DNA of 31,530 bases from Entamoeba invadens IP1 (Eukaryota; Evosea; Mastigamoebida; Endamoebidae): assembly GCF_000330505.1 (NCBI RefSeq), contig NW_004443692.1, forward strand, positions 490,541-522,070, in the 5' to 3' direction. Position 1 is the stretch's first letter, and each line of letters begins with the position of its first letter. Shown in pieces: positions 19,517 to 30,657 of this stretch. A model generated the notes under the pieces. That model searched no databases. It saw only the letters and a program-made list of their open reading frames with translations, and was not told the DNA's origin. Both the position numbers and the translations under genes were made by a program.

Positions 19517-20137
19517 CACTATGTAGACTTAAATGATCGGGAATTAAAAGACCAGTTCTAAATATAAAATGTATATGATTTATTTTTAAATCTGTATTTT
19601 TTTGCACAATTCTAAAAAAGTTTGGTAAAAGTATTTTTCCAAAAATAAAAGTGTATTTTGTTGATTAAAGGTGCACTTGATATTCAAAAAAACAGAAAAA
19701 CAAAAATGAGACAAAAATTTTGTGAGTAAAAAATGCAAAAGCTACAGAGTATGTTTTAAAAAAGAAGGACCAAATTGCCTAACCAAAAAAACTTTTTGAA
19801 AAAAACAGGGTTAAGAATTTTTTAATGTATGAAACATAATTAATGGATTTAACAATGAATTTAACACATTTTTTTAAATTAACGTTTGTTAGTTTTAGTA
19901 ATTAATAATAATTTGTGTTTTAAGAAATAAATATTATAATAAAATTAATAAATTTTAATATAAATTAATTTATTAATTATCTCCACCAAGTATTTTTTAA
20001 TAATAAATTATAATATATGGTAATTTTATAATTAAAAATAGAAATTATCAAACTATATAATGGTTTATTTTATTATAAATTAATTATAAAAGTCTTTTAA
20101 ATCGCAAAATTTTACACAACTCAAAGTGACCATACTA
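19517..20137. mobile_element. Possible MITE related to the 25739-27478 element
   Basis: The right end (AAAGTGACCATACTA, then TA) closely matches the right end of the 1.74-kb element at 27464-27478 (AAAGTGACCATACTG, then TA). A candidate left end, TA followed by CACTATGTAGACTT at 19515, is weakly similar in inverted orientation. Both arms carry ATTAAAAGAC-like or TTTAAAAGAC-like motifs about 30-40 bp inside. The right end is convincing; the left is tentative. Confidence 0.4.
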
Positions 20138-21011
20138 TATTTAAAAAACCGTTAATTTATTTTAATTTATTACAATTGTTTTTTGAAATAACATGTTTTT
20201 TTATTTTTTGGGTATTAAAAACTAAAATGTATTGTGAACACTTTTTGTAAAGCGAAACAATTAATGTCTCGGTTTTTTATCGTTTTTATGGTTTAAACCC
20301 AATTCCCAATTTTTAAATAAAATGTTGTGTATTTTTTGGCAAATATAACATTTTTGAAAATAAAACTAATTTCATTCAAAATAAATTAGAATCAAATAAA
20401 TATGTACAATAATCATTAGTATTAATTTACTAACAATATTATTTTTGTTATTTTGAAAATAATTTGAAATGGATTTTGCACTAATTACATCAACAATAAA
20501 CCTCAAAAATTTAAAAAACACAAATATGAAAATAAATTCTACTCATATCGAATTTTAAGTTTTTAAAATATTTTAAAGATTTTTCATGTATTATATTTAA
20601 AGTTAATTTTAAAAATTCATGGTAAAAAACACTTTAATTTGCCGAAATTATAAAAAGTTGGTAATCTAAAAATATATTTTATTTGTTTCAAATCACTAAA
20701 AAATAGGTATAATTGAGACTCTTTTCAAAATATGTTATAAAGAGACAAACAATATATTAAAATAAAAGATAAAAAACTTTAGAATTAATGATTTAATCCA
20801 AATATTATTCATTTTATTAAAATTTTAATCACAAAAATAATATGGTATCAATTTATAATCAATTAATATAAATATTAACAATAAATAATAATATATAATT
20901 TGAAAATTTACCTCAATTTATATAAATAAATAGCGAACTGAATAATAAAAAGAAGCTTATTAATGTTTGTTTATTATCATTGTTATTAACTAATTTTTAA
21001 TTTTTAATCAA
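20138..21011. other. AT-rich region without recognisable features
   Basis: About 0.87 kb of AT-rich DNA. No open frame of note, RNA gene or repeat was recognised. It may include the 3' non-coding end of the second hAT remnant. Confidence 0.45.
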
Positions 21012-23215
21012 TTATTTAAATATATTTTTCGCGTCATATCTTTCTTCTCTGTGTTCATCATACAAATTTTGTTTGCTTTGTTGTTCTAATTTGTTAAATA
21101 ATTTCTCATAAGTCCAAGTACTCACTGCTATTAATATCATATTTTCAACGGATTTTATTATGTTGGGATGTTTTTTCTTTTTTTCATCTTTCATAGTTTT
21201 TAATACCATTTTTGTTGTTATATATATATATATTTGGGCAAAATTGATTAAAATTTTGCAATTCTTCATTTTTCCAATTTCTAAATTCCACTCTATCTTT
21301 TAAATATTTCAACTTTATTGGTATTTCATCAACTACACTTACTTCTTCTGCTCTGTCAGATTCTGTTATTACACTTTCTTCATCATTAATATTATTTTCT
21401 TTATCAAAGTGATAAACTATGTTACTAAAGTGTCCGCTTAATGTAACATAGTTTAGTTTTTTTTCTCAATTCTTCTTTCATTTTTATTTTGGGTACTTGA
21501 TATTCACTTGTGTTGTCACTTTTTCAATTCTTTCATTACATTTTCATTGTTTTTAGGTATTTAACTAAATTTTCCACTTTTGTTGCATAATCACCATCAA
21601 ATTTTGTAATATTTATTTTATCAATAATTTCTGGGATCATAAATATTTCGATATCCCCTGCCAAATCATCTGCCGCTTTTTTGAAATTCAAACAATTGTT
21701 GTTCCTCGTTTCTTAAAATTTCATTTGATTTTTCGCTCTTTTTTAATACTCTTACTTCATCAATAACTCGAACGAATTCATCATAAGTGTCAAGAAGTTT
21801 TTCATTGTATACAAGTTCAGTGTTTTTACGAACACGCAAAGGGTTCACAAACCGAAATAATGACCCCTTTAAAAATCTGTATAATAGTTCAATGGGAAGT
21901 TTTCGACACAATTTTTATTTTCTCAGCGTCGTTTATTTCTTTGATAAATGGAAGATCCTCAAACTGTTTGCTTATTTCATTTTTTATTTCATTTTTCAAT
22001 TCATACATATATTCAATCATTCTTTTGATTCTTTCAAGAGCCACTGGCAGTCTCATTTCTGGTGATTGCAACCAGCTGGATATAATCATAACACAATATC
22101 AATTCCATTACTTATAACATTCCAACGAATATTTCATTATTTAATAATGGTAATCCCATTTCATTTTTTTTATATTTTTTCGTGTTCAATTTCATTAAAT
22201 TTACATTTATCATTTTGACTAAACAATTTGTATGGTTCATAACATTCAAATAATACATTTGCAACATTTTCATTAAACACAAATCTTGTATTACTATAAG
22301 TACACAGTTTTATTAACATATCATTCAATTTTTCGTTTTTTATATAATTATGCCATGCATTTCTGTATGTTTCGGTTGTGATTTGTATTAAAAACAATTC
22401 CATCAATTTTTCTTTATTAATCTCACACATCACTTTACAATTAATATTAAGGCGGTGGTTATAACAATAATTACTTTTAAACCAACATACTTTCCAATTA
22501 TCACAACTTTTCATCAATTTACCCGATAACCCATTATCCTCACCTTTCATTGTATTTGTACCATCAACTGTTATATTTTTTATATTTTCAAAACTTAATT
22601 CTCTTTTTATTAACGATTTTTTAATCCAATCCAACCACCCAGAAGATTTTTTATTTCCATAGAAATAACTAATTCTTATTTTTAATTCTTATTTTTAATT
22701 CTTTTGTCATAAAATTGCCCAAATAGAATCTTGCAAATAATGAATAATGCTCATCTGAATTGGTTGATTGCGAATCTGTTATTATGAAATATGGGCACTT
22801 TTTTATACCATAATTTTTTATCATCTTTTGCAACATATGATATATATTTTATTTTACTTCAAATTGTTTTTGCACACATTTTATTATCAATAATATTTTT
22901 TTAACACCACATATTTCTAAAACCAGTTCCATTAATTCCATTATTTTAACCATTTGAGAAGAGCTCAAATTTAAATAAACGAAGTATATCGAAAAAAATT
23001 AATTATAAATATTGCCTTCTTTCTTTCGCTACCTTAACAATTTATGAAAATTTATCTTTCCTTTGGTTCAAATTTTTTTGAATTATTTCTTTGACTTTTT
23101 TACCAATATTTCTTTTAGGATTTTTATAATTTTGTGAATCATTTATAATCTTTAATATAAATACCATATATTTTAAATTAAACTTATCATGTTTAGTTTC
23201 AAGTGGAATTATAAA
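21012..23215 (-). pseudogene. Second hAT-type transposase, strongly decayed
   Basis: Minus-strand pieces in different frames follow hAT order. An N-terminal piece reads NLKYMVFILKIINDSQNY (~23185). A first catalytic-like segment reads ITDSQSTNSDEHYSLFARFY (~22790-22730). Then comes ITVDGTNTMKGEDNGLSGKL, followed by WFKSNYCYNHRLNINCKV (22634-22170 frame), equivalent to the D-G-x-x-x-M and C-x-x-H-x-L-N motifs of hAT/DUF4371 enzymes. Middle pieces at 22089-21480 follow. The C-terminal dimerisation block HPNIIKSVENMILIAVSTWT, then YEKLFNKLE, lies in 21269-21012. A small triplication of AAGAATTAAAAAT near 22672-22700 interrupts the frame. This is a different lineage from the hAT at 9.7-13 kb and much more AT-rich. 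Confidence 0.75.
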
Positions 23216-23231
23216 TCAAACTTAGAACGAA

Positions 23232-23363
23232 ATGTATCTTCACAAGAAAGAAATTAAAATGATAAAAAAGTGCGGAACTCAACTGTTTTACACCTTTACT
23301 AAAAACAATATGGGTGTTCAAGAAATGAAGTACGGCTGTGTTGCGAATAATTTTAAAATATAA
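23232..23363 (+). CDS. Small open frame of 43 codons, unknown
   Basis: MYLHKKEIKMIKKCGTQLFY followed by TFTKNNMGVQEMKYGCVANN and FKI. Its central part (CGTQLFY to YGCVANN) is less AT-biased than its surroundings and reads like a fragment of a real protein. There is no family match, and it could be the tail of a lost gene. The opposite strand here belongs to no followed frame of the hAT remnant. Confidence 0.25.
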   Translation: MYLHKKEIKMIKKCGTQLFYTFTKNNMGVQEMKYGCVANNFKI

Positions 23364-23538
23364 ACAAGAAAAGAAACAGGAAATAACAAATGTTGGTGTC
23401 TTGTTATTTAATTACATGTATATAAAACATTATCATAAATTTATTTTTGTATTTTAATAAAGTTATTTATATTTTAATTAATTTTATTAATAAGACATGT
23501 TAATGTTTGGGATTATAATTATTATATAATTATTTATA

Positions 23539-23791
23539 CAGTCAAAGGCGTCTATTTGTCGTAAATCCAGCAGAAAAAAATATCTATTTGTCGTAAATGA
23601 GTGAATTTTGTAGAAAATTCTATTTAATATTGAAATTTATTTTTTTATTAAAAATATGGTTTTATATTCAACAAAAGTTACAGATTCAATAACAAAATAC
23701 TTATTTGTCTTACACCAAAATGATTGGCCAGTTGTTCGACAAATTTGAGAATTTGACAATTATAATTACGACAAATAGACATTTTTGATTG
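23539..23791. mobile_element. 253-bp mariner-type MITE upstream of the BspA-like gene
   Basis: The left end reads CAGTCAAAGGCGTCTATTTG, then TCGTAA. The right end, reverse-complemented, reads CAATCAAAAATGTCTATTTG, then TCGTAA: about 26 bp with 5 mismatches. TA flanks both ends (23537-23538 and 23792-23793). The CTATTTGTCGTAAAT motif is repeated directly inside the left arm (near 23552 and 23585). There is no coding capacity. It ends 72 bp before the ATG of the BspA-like gene. Confidence 0.8.
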
Positions 23792-23863
23792 TATTTAAAT
23801 AATTTATAATAAATACATTATAATTATAAATTATTATATTAAATTTATTGTAAAAAACAAAAC

Positions 23864-25568
23864 ATGAAATCTTATGAAAATAACTATAAAAATGAACTCA
23901 AAATACAAATACATCGAATGAAAACGTTTTTAGACCGGTACTCGATGATGATTGTTTCTAAATATTTTGTGTGTTTGAATGACTTTAAAAACTTGATTTT
24001 GGTTTGCAAAAAGTTTGAAGAGATTCCACTGATGTTTCACTTCAACCCAATTTCATGGAAACCAAAGATAAAAATTTATTTTGAAAATGTTGAAACGCTT
24101 CACTTGTATAGCAAACATGACAAATTTGTCTCTGGATTTTATCAGTATTATGTGCACTACCCTCTTAATCTCACAAAATTAAAAATGTTGAATGAGAAAA
24201 TGAAAGTGGTATGCCCACATATCGCCTTTTCTGCTCGTGATTTACAAAACGGGTTTTCATATATTTATTGGGTGTGACAAACTCTCTGCTCTCACGTTTT
24301 GCTCCTATTTGACAGAGTGCGGGAACTGCCCATTTTACGACGTGTTATCTATTCAACACGTGACAGCACGTCCTTCACAAAGTGTTGATTTGGAATTGAA
24401 CGCGTCATGTTTAAGTGTATTTTCCAATATCAAGAAAAAACTGTTTATCACAAGAAACGATGTCATAAAATATGTTTCTATTGACTGTCCAGTAACTGAA
24501 ATTTGTGAATCCGCCTTTTACGGAATGAAATATATTGGTGACAAAAACATTGCACCAACAGTCAAAGTGATTCGCAAAGATGCATTGTCTGGTAGTGACT
24601 TAAAACAACTTGATTTGTCGCACGTGGAGGTTTTTGAAAAACAAGAAAACTTGAAAACTTTAACGGCACTCACAATGAATTCGACTATAACTTTCAACAA
24701 ATTGTATCAGTGCGATTCGTTACAATCAATTGAAATTGTTGGTGCTAAATTAGTAAAAGGGAAGGCTGCGTGCTGGATGAAGACGTTATTTGACGCAAAG
24801 AATTTGGAAGTCGATGAGTATGTGTACACTTGTAAAGATTGTGAATTACTCAATGGAATGTTACCATCAAATATCACAAACTTGAAGACTGTTAAAAATG
24901 ATGTGAGATTAAAAGATTTGGAAATTGACACTTATTCGGTCCCAGATAGTGTGACGGCAATATTTCCCGTGAATTTTGAAAAATGTAAAAGCATCAAAAA
25001 ATTACTTTTACCAAAGTGTCTCAATACATGTTTTGACTTTTCATTACTAACAACAATACAAGAAGCGGCTTTACTTTATACAGAAGAATATGGAAATATA
25101 ATTAATTGGAGCGGGCAATTAACATCAATTACTTTTCTTAACAACGACTTGTTGAATAACGAACGAATATTAAACTTGGATTACCGAATAATAAAAAACA
25201 TTGAATTTGCACAAATACAAACAGACTTTATATATCGTGGAAATGTGGATTATCAAATTTATAAATTATTGAAACCAAAATACAAAATTGAAGGAGATAT
25301 CGTGTTGTATTATCTTTACAACTGGAAAGTTTATAATGGGGTTTATTATATACCGGACGATGTTACTGTTGTAAGTCATTATCTGGAGAATAAATATGAT
25401 AGTTTGAAAGAGATATGGGTTGGTGAAAACACGCGGTTGATTAAAGAGAATGCATTTTATGATTGCAAAAATCTAGTGTTGGTCAAAAACTTGAAAAGAT
25501 CGACGATTATTGAAAATTTTGCATTTGGAAAATCTCATCCACGATTGGAATATAAAGACATTAATTAA
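23864..25568 (+). pseudogene. BspA-like leucine-rich-repeat protein gene with one frameshift
   Basis: The N-terminus LDRYSMMIVSKYFVCLNDFK and NLILVCKKFEEIPLMFHFNP is the hallmark opening of the Entamoeba BspA-like LRR family. It continues with IYFENVETLHLYSKHDKF. The first frame ends at 24277 (TGA). The second is open through 24237-25568 with LRR-type repeats such as DNITVV-like strands, ENAFYDCKNLVLVKNL and ESAFYGMKYI, ending LEYKDIN. The two frames overlap by 41 nt, so one indel between about 24237 and 24277 separates them. Joined length would be about 565 codons, within the family range. Some family members are reported at the cell surface; here there is no CAAX-like C-terminus. It may be a true pseudogene or a sequencing error. 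Confidence 0.82.
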
Positions 25569-25738
25569 TTTACATTTTTAATGTCAATTTTTTAATGTAA
25601 TGATAAAATAAAATATAATATGATATATTTATACTTTTTATGAAAAATAACAAAATAAAATGTAGTAATATAAATGTCAAATGTTATATTGGTTATGTTA
25701 TCAATGATAACTTATTTGTGTTTTTATATTGTTATATA

Positions 25739-27478
25739 CCGTATGGACACTCTGCCTTATGCAAAACTTTACCTTATGCAAGGATTTTATTATTTAATTT
25801 TAATATAACAAAACCATTTAAATAGTTAAAACAATTCAATTCTAATAATACCAGACACACTGCCTTATGCAAAAAGCTATTTTGAGGTAGTTTTTGGATA
25901 ATTTTGAACAAGAAAACCAGAAGTTTAAATTAAATAAATTAATGTTTAAAGTCTCTACACCACGACTTTAGCCAACGTAAAGAGAAATTCCCGATACCGG
26001 TTTGTATTTTTTTGTTTTGTAACATGGTATATGATACTTACTACCAGCTTGTCTCGTCGCCAAAGGAAATACAATTACGCAAAAATAAACTGTTTTTCAA
26101 AACTCTGTACTGGGACGTCCCAATTTATTGGACTTATTATTCCTAAATTATTTTTTCTTTGCTTAACCCTCATTTCTTGTTTAAAATATTTACTCGAAAA
26201 AAACAAGATAACAAACCTGATTTTTTTTAATTCTACTTGACAAAAAAATCTTGCACCAATAATTTACTTGAAAAATATATAAAAAACAAACTTTGGATTA
26301 AAATTTTGTTTACCACAACACAAATTTTGCCAAAAATGAAAACACGACTATATGATTCGATGTCCATGTTTACAGAATCACCAAGTTGTGTTTTGGATAA
26401 AAATGAAAAGTATAAACAAGTAAAATAGGCATTCAGAGAAGATAAATAGGTTAAGACTATACAATTGAAAAGTTTTTTATTTTTGAACTGTTTATTTTAT
26501 TTAAGACTCTTTTGATTAATAACCTCGATTGGTTTAAATGTTTTTTATGTTATCGATTACTTTTTTAATTGTTAAAATGAATAGAAACTTATTATTAATT
26601 TAAGTGTTGTATTATTTAATGCAGTGGGGTCCTTCATCACATCATTTGTTTGTTGTTATGTTGTCTTTTATCTTGTGTTTGTTAGAAATATGTTGTTTTA
26701 CTCACGTTTAGTTACAAAATAAACCACTGACCAAATAACGAACCTGGAAAATCGGGAAAGATTTACCCAACATTTGGGTGATTTCCCGATTTTTTGTTCA
26801 ATAATTGAAACTGTATTGATTTTTAAGGGTTTTAAACTGTGTACCGTTGTTGTTTTAACAAAAAGGAAAATAAAAAATAAAACAAATAAAAAACAGTAAA
26901 TAATGGGAAATTAATACAAAGGGTTTATATAAATTATGGAAACGGTACAGAGTTTTGAAATACAGTTTATATCAATGACACAAACGATGTCAACAAACTC
27001 TCGTTGGACAGCGTTTACTGGTACGTGAGTTTCTCATTTATGCTGGTGTCCAAAACATTGAAATAAAATGGGTTGTCATTGAAAATCGTTTTAAAACGAC
27101 CACACTCTTACGATGCTCATTGATCTTCCTGTTGATTGAATAATTTAAACAATTTCCATATCAATTTAGTTGTAAAATTATATAAAATAGCGTATGTTTT
27201 TCTATTAAACTGCTATGAACATGATATTTATCAAAATTTATCAAATATAATGAACATAAATAATCTTCTTTATGAAAAAATAATATATTGTAAATTATTT
27301 GTGTTTTTTTTCACTAACAATAATAAAATTGAAATCATTAATTTTTTTAAATCCATTTTGTGTTATTTTTACCATTTTTGGAGGAATCCACAATTTTTTT
27401 ATATTATAAAATAACTATATATTATAACAGGTTCCTTGCAGAAGGTAAAGTTCCACATAAGCTAAAGTGACCATACTG
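25739..27478. mobile_element. Tc1/mariner-like element, 1.74 kb, with ~45-bp TIRs and TA duplication
   Basis: The left end is CCGTATGGACACTCTGCCTT, then ATGCAAAACTTTACCTTATG, then CAAGG. The right end, reverse-complemented, is CAGTATGGTCACTTTAGCTT, then ATGTGGAACTTTACCTTCTG, then CAAGG. TA flanks both sides (25737-25738 and 27479-27480). The motif ACACWCTGCCTTATGCAAAA recurs inside the left arm near 25855. The interior contains only broken, AT-rich frames and a short GC-richer stretch (26980-27130), so no transposase can be followed. The element is probably non-autonomous or eroded. Confidence 0.8.
26748..26793. repeat. Near-perfect 46-bp hairpin
   Basis: AAAATCGGGAAA (26748-26759) pairs with TTTCCCGATTTT (26782-26793). 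Inside, ACCCAA pairs with TTGGGT across a 3-base loop, with small asymmetric bulges between the stems. It lies inside the 1.74-kb TIR element, not at its ends. Confidence 0.8.
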
Positions 27479-28387
27479 TATATATAACTTAAAATCCTTT
27501 TATGTTATTTAACCCTTCAAGGACGGGAAAAAACAAAATTTGTAAAAAATAAAAATCTTAGTGAACATAAGTATAAAATAAACAAAAAATATTTGAAATA
27601 CATTTTCAAAAGTATCAAAAATCACAAAATCGAGAAAAATTCTCGAAAAATGACTTAAACAGTCAATATAGTCGCGTTTGTATAAAATTTAATCAACATG
27701 AGGTTTTATGGTCACCTGTTGAGTTTCAAATCGTGCCATTATCAAAGAAGCAAGATATGAATTCATTATTTGTTATTTTATTTTTTTTTATCATTTTCAA
27801 ACAAAAACAAAGGGCAAAATTGATTTGATATTATCATTTTCATATAAATGTTATTGTATATGGTAATCAAATGCTTATTTTGCATTCACTGTTTATGCAT
27901 TTTTAAATTATGCATTTTTGGGCAACAAACCAATAATTTAAATTAAAAATAAAGGGATAATAAAAATTATAAACAAAAAACAAATAGTAAAAAACTTAAC
28001 AAACAATAAAAAAATATTTTGAACTATATTATATTATAAAAAAATATTATTTATAAAAATAAAAATTTAATAAATTGTAGTTTTGTAATAATAAATTTAC
28101 AATTTGATAGAATTATCAACAAACACCATTATAACACCATTATCACCATAATACTCATGCATATACTTTACCAACGGTTGTTTATGATGTTGAGTAACAA
28201 CATCACAATGTTGTTATAACACAAGTTTTTAAAAACTTATCCATAAGTAAAAAAAGAAAAAAATGGTATAATGACCCCTATTTTTATTTTATTTCACGAT
28301 AATTTTTTTCGAGGTTCAATAAAAAAAGCACGTATTGAATGAAATAAACAGTTCCTACTTTATAAAAAACCAAACAAAATAGAAAAA

Positions 28388-30022
28388 TCATTTCATTTTC
28401 ATTAAAGCACCAGAAAGATTGTTCAAATAATCCACCCTTTTGCAAGGGTGGTAATTTGAGTACATTTTATACGCGTTTAAGGCAGCTTTATCAATCATAT
28501 AAAGCCCTGATGTTCCACCCGTTTGTTCGACGTCTACATGTATAATACCTGGTCATCTGATCCACAGTGTCAACTCCACCCATTTTGTGGTTGTAATCAA
28601 GGATGGGCTGGGGTTTGTGTATTGTCATTTTTTCTTTGCCAATGAACACATCCTGCTCGACGACTTCAATTTCATTCTTTTCGTGGCAGGTTGACAAGAC
28701 CAATACCAGCTTCTTTTTCTCGTTGAAGTAAGAGATGAGCTTACACTTTCCTTTCGAGAAAAAGATGGTGGTATCGGGAGTTCTCCCTTTGATTATTTTG
28801 GCTTCGTCAGGAAGTTCTTTCCTATTAATCCTCATGGTTCCCAAAAGTTGGCACCCACATGAAGCAAGGTAGTGTGACAACCTTAACGTACAGAAGAAGT
28901 TGTCACACACAACGGTAAACTTGTTACCACGGCATAACATGGGTAGCACCATGTCCCTGACCACTCTAAAGCCCTGATTGTCCTCCTTACCACCACACTT
29001 ACCACAGTACATTTGGAGGTTTAGAGTCATTCCTGTCTCACAGTCAGCACACATCTACGAGTTAGAAAACTATAAATAACTCAAATAAACAAATAATTAA
29101 ATTATTAAATTTGATCATTCATGTCAAACCAATAATAACTATCCGTCATTTTTGACTTCATAAATAAAACTCATTTAGTAAAAATAGAACAAACCCAAAA
29201 CTTTATACCATAACGTCCAGGCTTAGACTTAATATACACCTTAGCCCACATATGCCCTTTGTATTAACACAAATGTTCGTCAACCGAAACACTATTACTA
29301 GGTTTGTAATAGGTTTGGTTGACAAGGTTAGAAATAAACTTATCTAAAACCATTCTAATTTTAGAAAAGCTGTCGTGTGCATTTGGAGTTATTGCAGGGA
29401 CGACTTTAACAACTCCACTACCAACGATGCCCCTTTTGATTCTGACATCTTTCCTGAGTTGCTCTTCAGAGAGATCTCTGAAATCTTGGTCTGAATATTC
29501 CACACCATTGAAATATTCTCCTTCTGGTCCGTTGTCAGCCTCCTCTTTCTCTTCGACATCCCCATCATCTGAAGTGTCTGATGCACAATCACAAACATCA
29601 TCTGGCTGGCCCACATCGTAAGTTTCGATGTGTGAAGAAATGAATTTAAACATGTCACGTGGCATTCTATTTCTATAAATAGATTTTCCGTGGTCGACTG
29701 ACCAAAGCTCTTCCACGGGATTAATAACATCATGGTGAGCTCCCATGTAGAGAAGAATTCCTAGGTACCTCAGGATGCTCGTTTTAGAAAGTTTGTTATC
29801 ATCAGTCTTCTGTTCTTTGGCTATTTTTTTATTTGAAAACAATAAAAAATTATTTGTTATCTCTTCAAAAAACAACCTAAAACACTCAACTTCAGTTAAA
29901 TTACTTCCTTTGGGATCAAACGAGTAAGTCGGATCAGGCGAAGCTTTAAAGTGTCGTGAGCTTTTTGGTGCTTCTCCTTCTTTCTTCCATTTAAATGTGC
30001 CAACAATCTCGTCTTCTTGCAT
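28388..30022 (-). pseudogene. piggyBac transposase (DDE_Tnp_1_7) with one intron, one stop and one frameshift
   Basis: Exon 1 (30022-29195, 276 codons) contains TSILRYLGILLYMGAHHD and an acidic linker. It then has VLDKFISNL...NSVSVDEHL with the first catalytic Asp (~D248), an in-frame TAA (29264-29266), and YKGHMWAKVYIKSKPGRYGI. A GTTTGT...TAG intron (29194-29055) joins KFW to MCADCETGMTLNLQMYCGK in exon 2. The second Asp is in VVCDNFFCTLRLSHYL and the third is in YNHKMGGVDTVDQM, followed by the RRRTNGW motif. A one-base shift near 28510-28530 is needed to continue into LYMIDKAALNAYKMYSNYH and a TGA at 28388-28390. The joined length of ~497 codons is slightly short for the family. The enzyme excises precisely at TTAA sites. 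With only two defects it is a recent pseudogene or carries sequence errors. Confidence 0.85.
29055..29194 (-). other. Intron in the piggyBac transposase gene
   Basis: A 140-nt interval that on the minus strand begins GTTTGTTC and ends TCGTAG, an excellent match to the Entamoeba intron consensus. Removing it joins ...GIKFW directly to MCADCETG..., which restores the continuous family motif. It is phase 0. The interval itself has multiple stops. Confidence 0.8.
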
Positions 30023-30421
30023 AAGGTTTATATTTTTTTAATTCGATAAAAATGTTTGCGATAGAAATTTATTGTTTTAATTTAATATATTATGATATTA
30101 CATTGATTTACATATATATATATAATAAATAATATAGGGGTGTGATAAAGTGGTTGTAAATGATAAACCCATTGTCGATTTTGGTAGAACTTCCAGAACA
30201 AAAACAAGTCAATTTTGACTTTTTACCATCTTTTCATTTTGTGTAAAGAAAAAGGAAAACCCTATAATGCACTTTTGGGAATAAGAAAAAATGATTTTTT
30301 TTTGTATATTTTTAGATGTTATATTTATAATGATTTATTTTTAGACTTGTTTTAGTAAAAAAAATAAAATAGAATACAAAAAAGTTGACACAACATTCAT
30401 TTAAATATTACAGAGGCGTTT

Positions 30422-30571
30422 TTACTTGTGATCGTCAATTAAATATCCCACATGTTGATAATATTGGGGTTTAATCTCGTTTTCGTCTTGTTGCATCTTC
30501 TTCTGTTCTTTCTGACCATCACTCAAATTTTTGTCTGCCTCTGGTTTGCCTCTGGTTGTCTTTTTTATTTT
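30422..30571 (-). pseudogene. C-terminal coding remnant upstream of the piggyBac gene
   Basis: A 49-codon open stretch ending with TAA at 30422-30424 reads KPEADKNLSDGQKEQKKMQQ, then DENEIKPQYYQHVGYLIDDH and K. It is preceded by a TAA, has no usable start, and is less AT-rich than its surroundings. An 11-bp tandem duplication (GCCTCTGGTTT/G, 30537-30558) lies near its start. The origin is unknown; it could be the tail of a host gene or part of the element. Confidence 0.35.
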
Positions 30572-30657
30572 TTATTCACCATCGCTTTATGGTGTTTTCA
30601 ACCCTTATTGAATAATTGTAGTTCTTATTAAGATTTTTAATAAAAAAGATAAAAGGG

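Larger units (their letters stand above)
27513..30657 (-). mobile_element. piggyBac-type element, boundaries tentative
   Basis: The element contains a piggyBac transposase (28388-30022). TTAA followed by CCCTTCAAGGACGGG at 27509-27527 is a typical piggyBac-style left end. The nearest matching right end is GGG followed by TTAA at 30655-30661, reading CCCTTTTATC in reverse complement. Only the first five bases of the ends agree, so the right boundary is uncertain. Non-coding flanks of about 0.9 kb (left) and 0.6 kb (right) are AT-rich; the right one contains a coding remnant at 30422-30571. Confidence 0.45.

Noticed and set aside
25640..26428. Frames of 61-69 codons at the left side of the Tc1/mariner-like element
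   Set aside because: No DDE motifs and AT-driven composition. They may be eroded transposase, but nothing can be supported.
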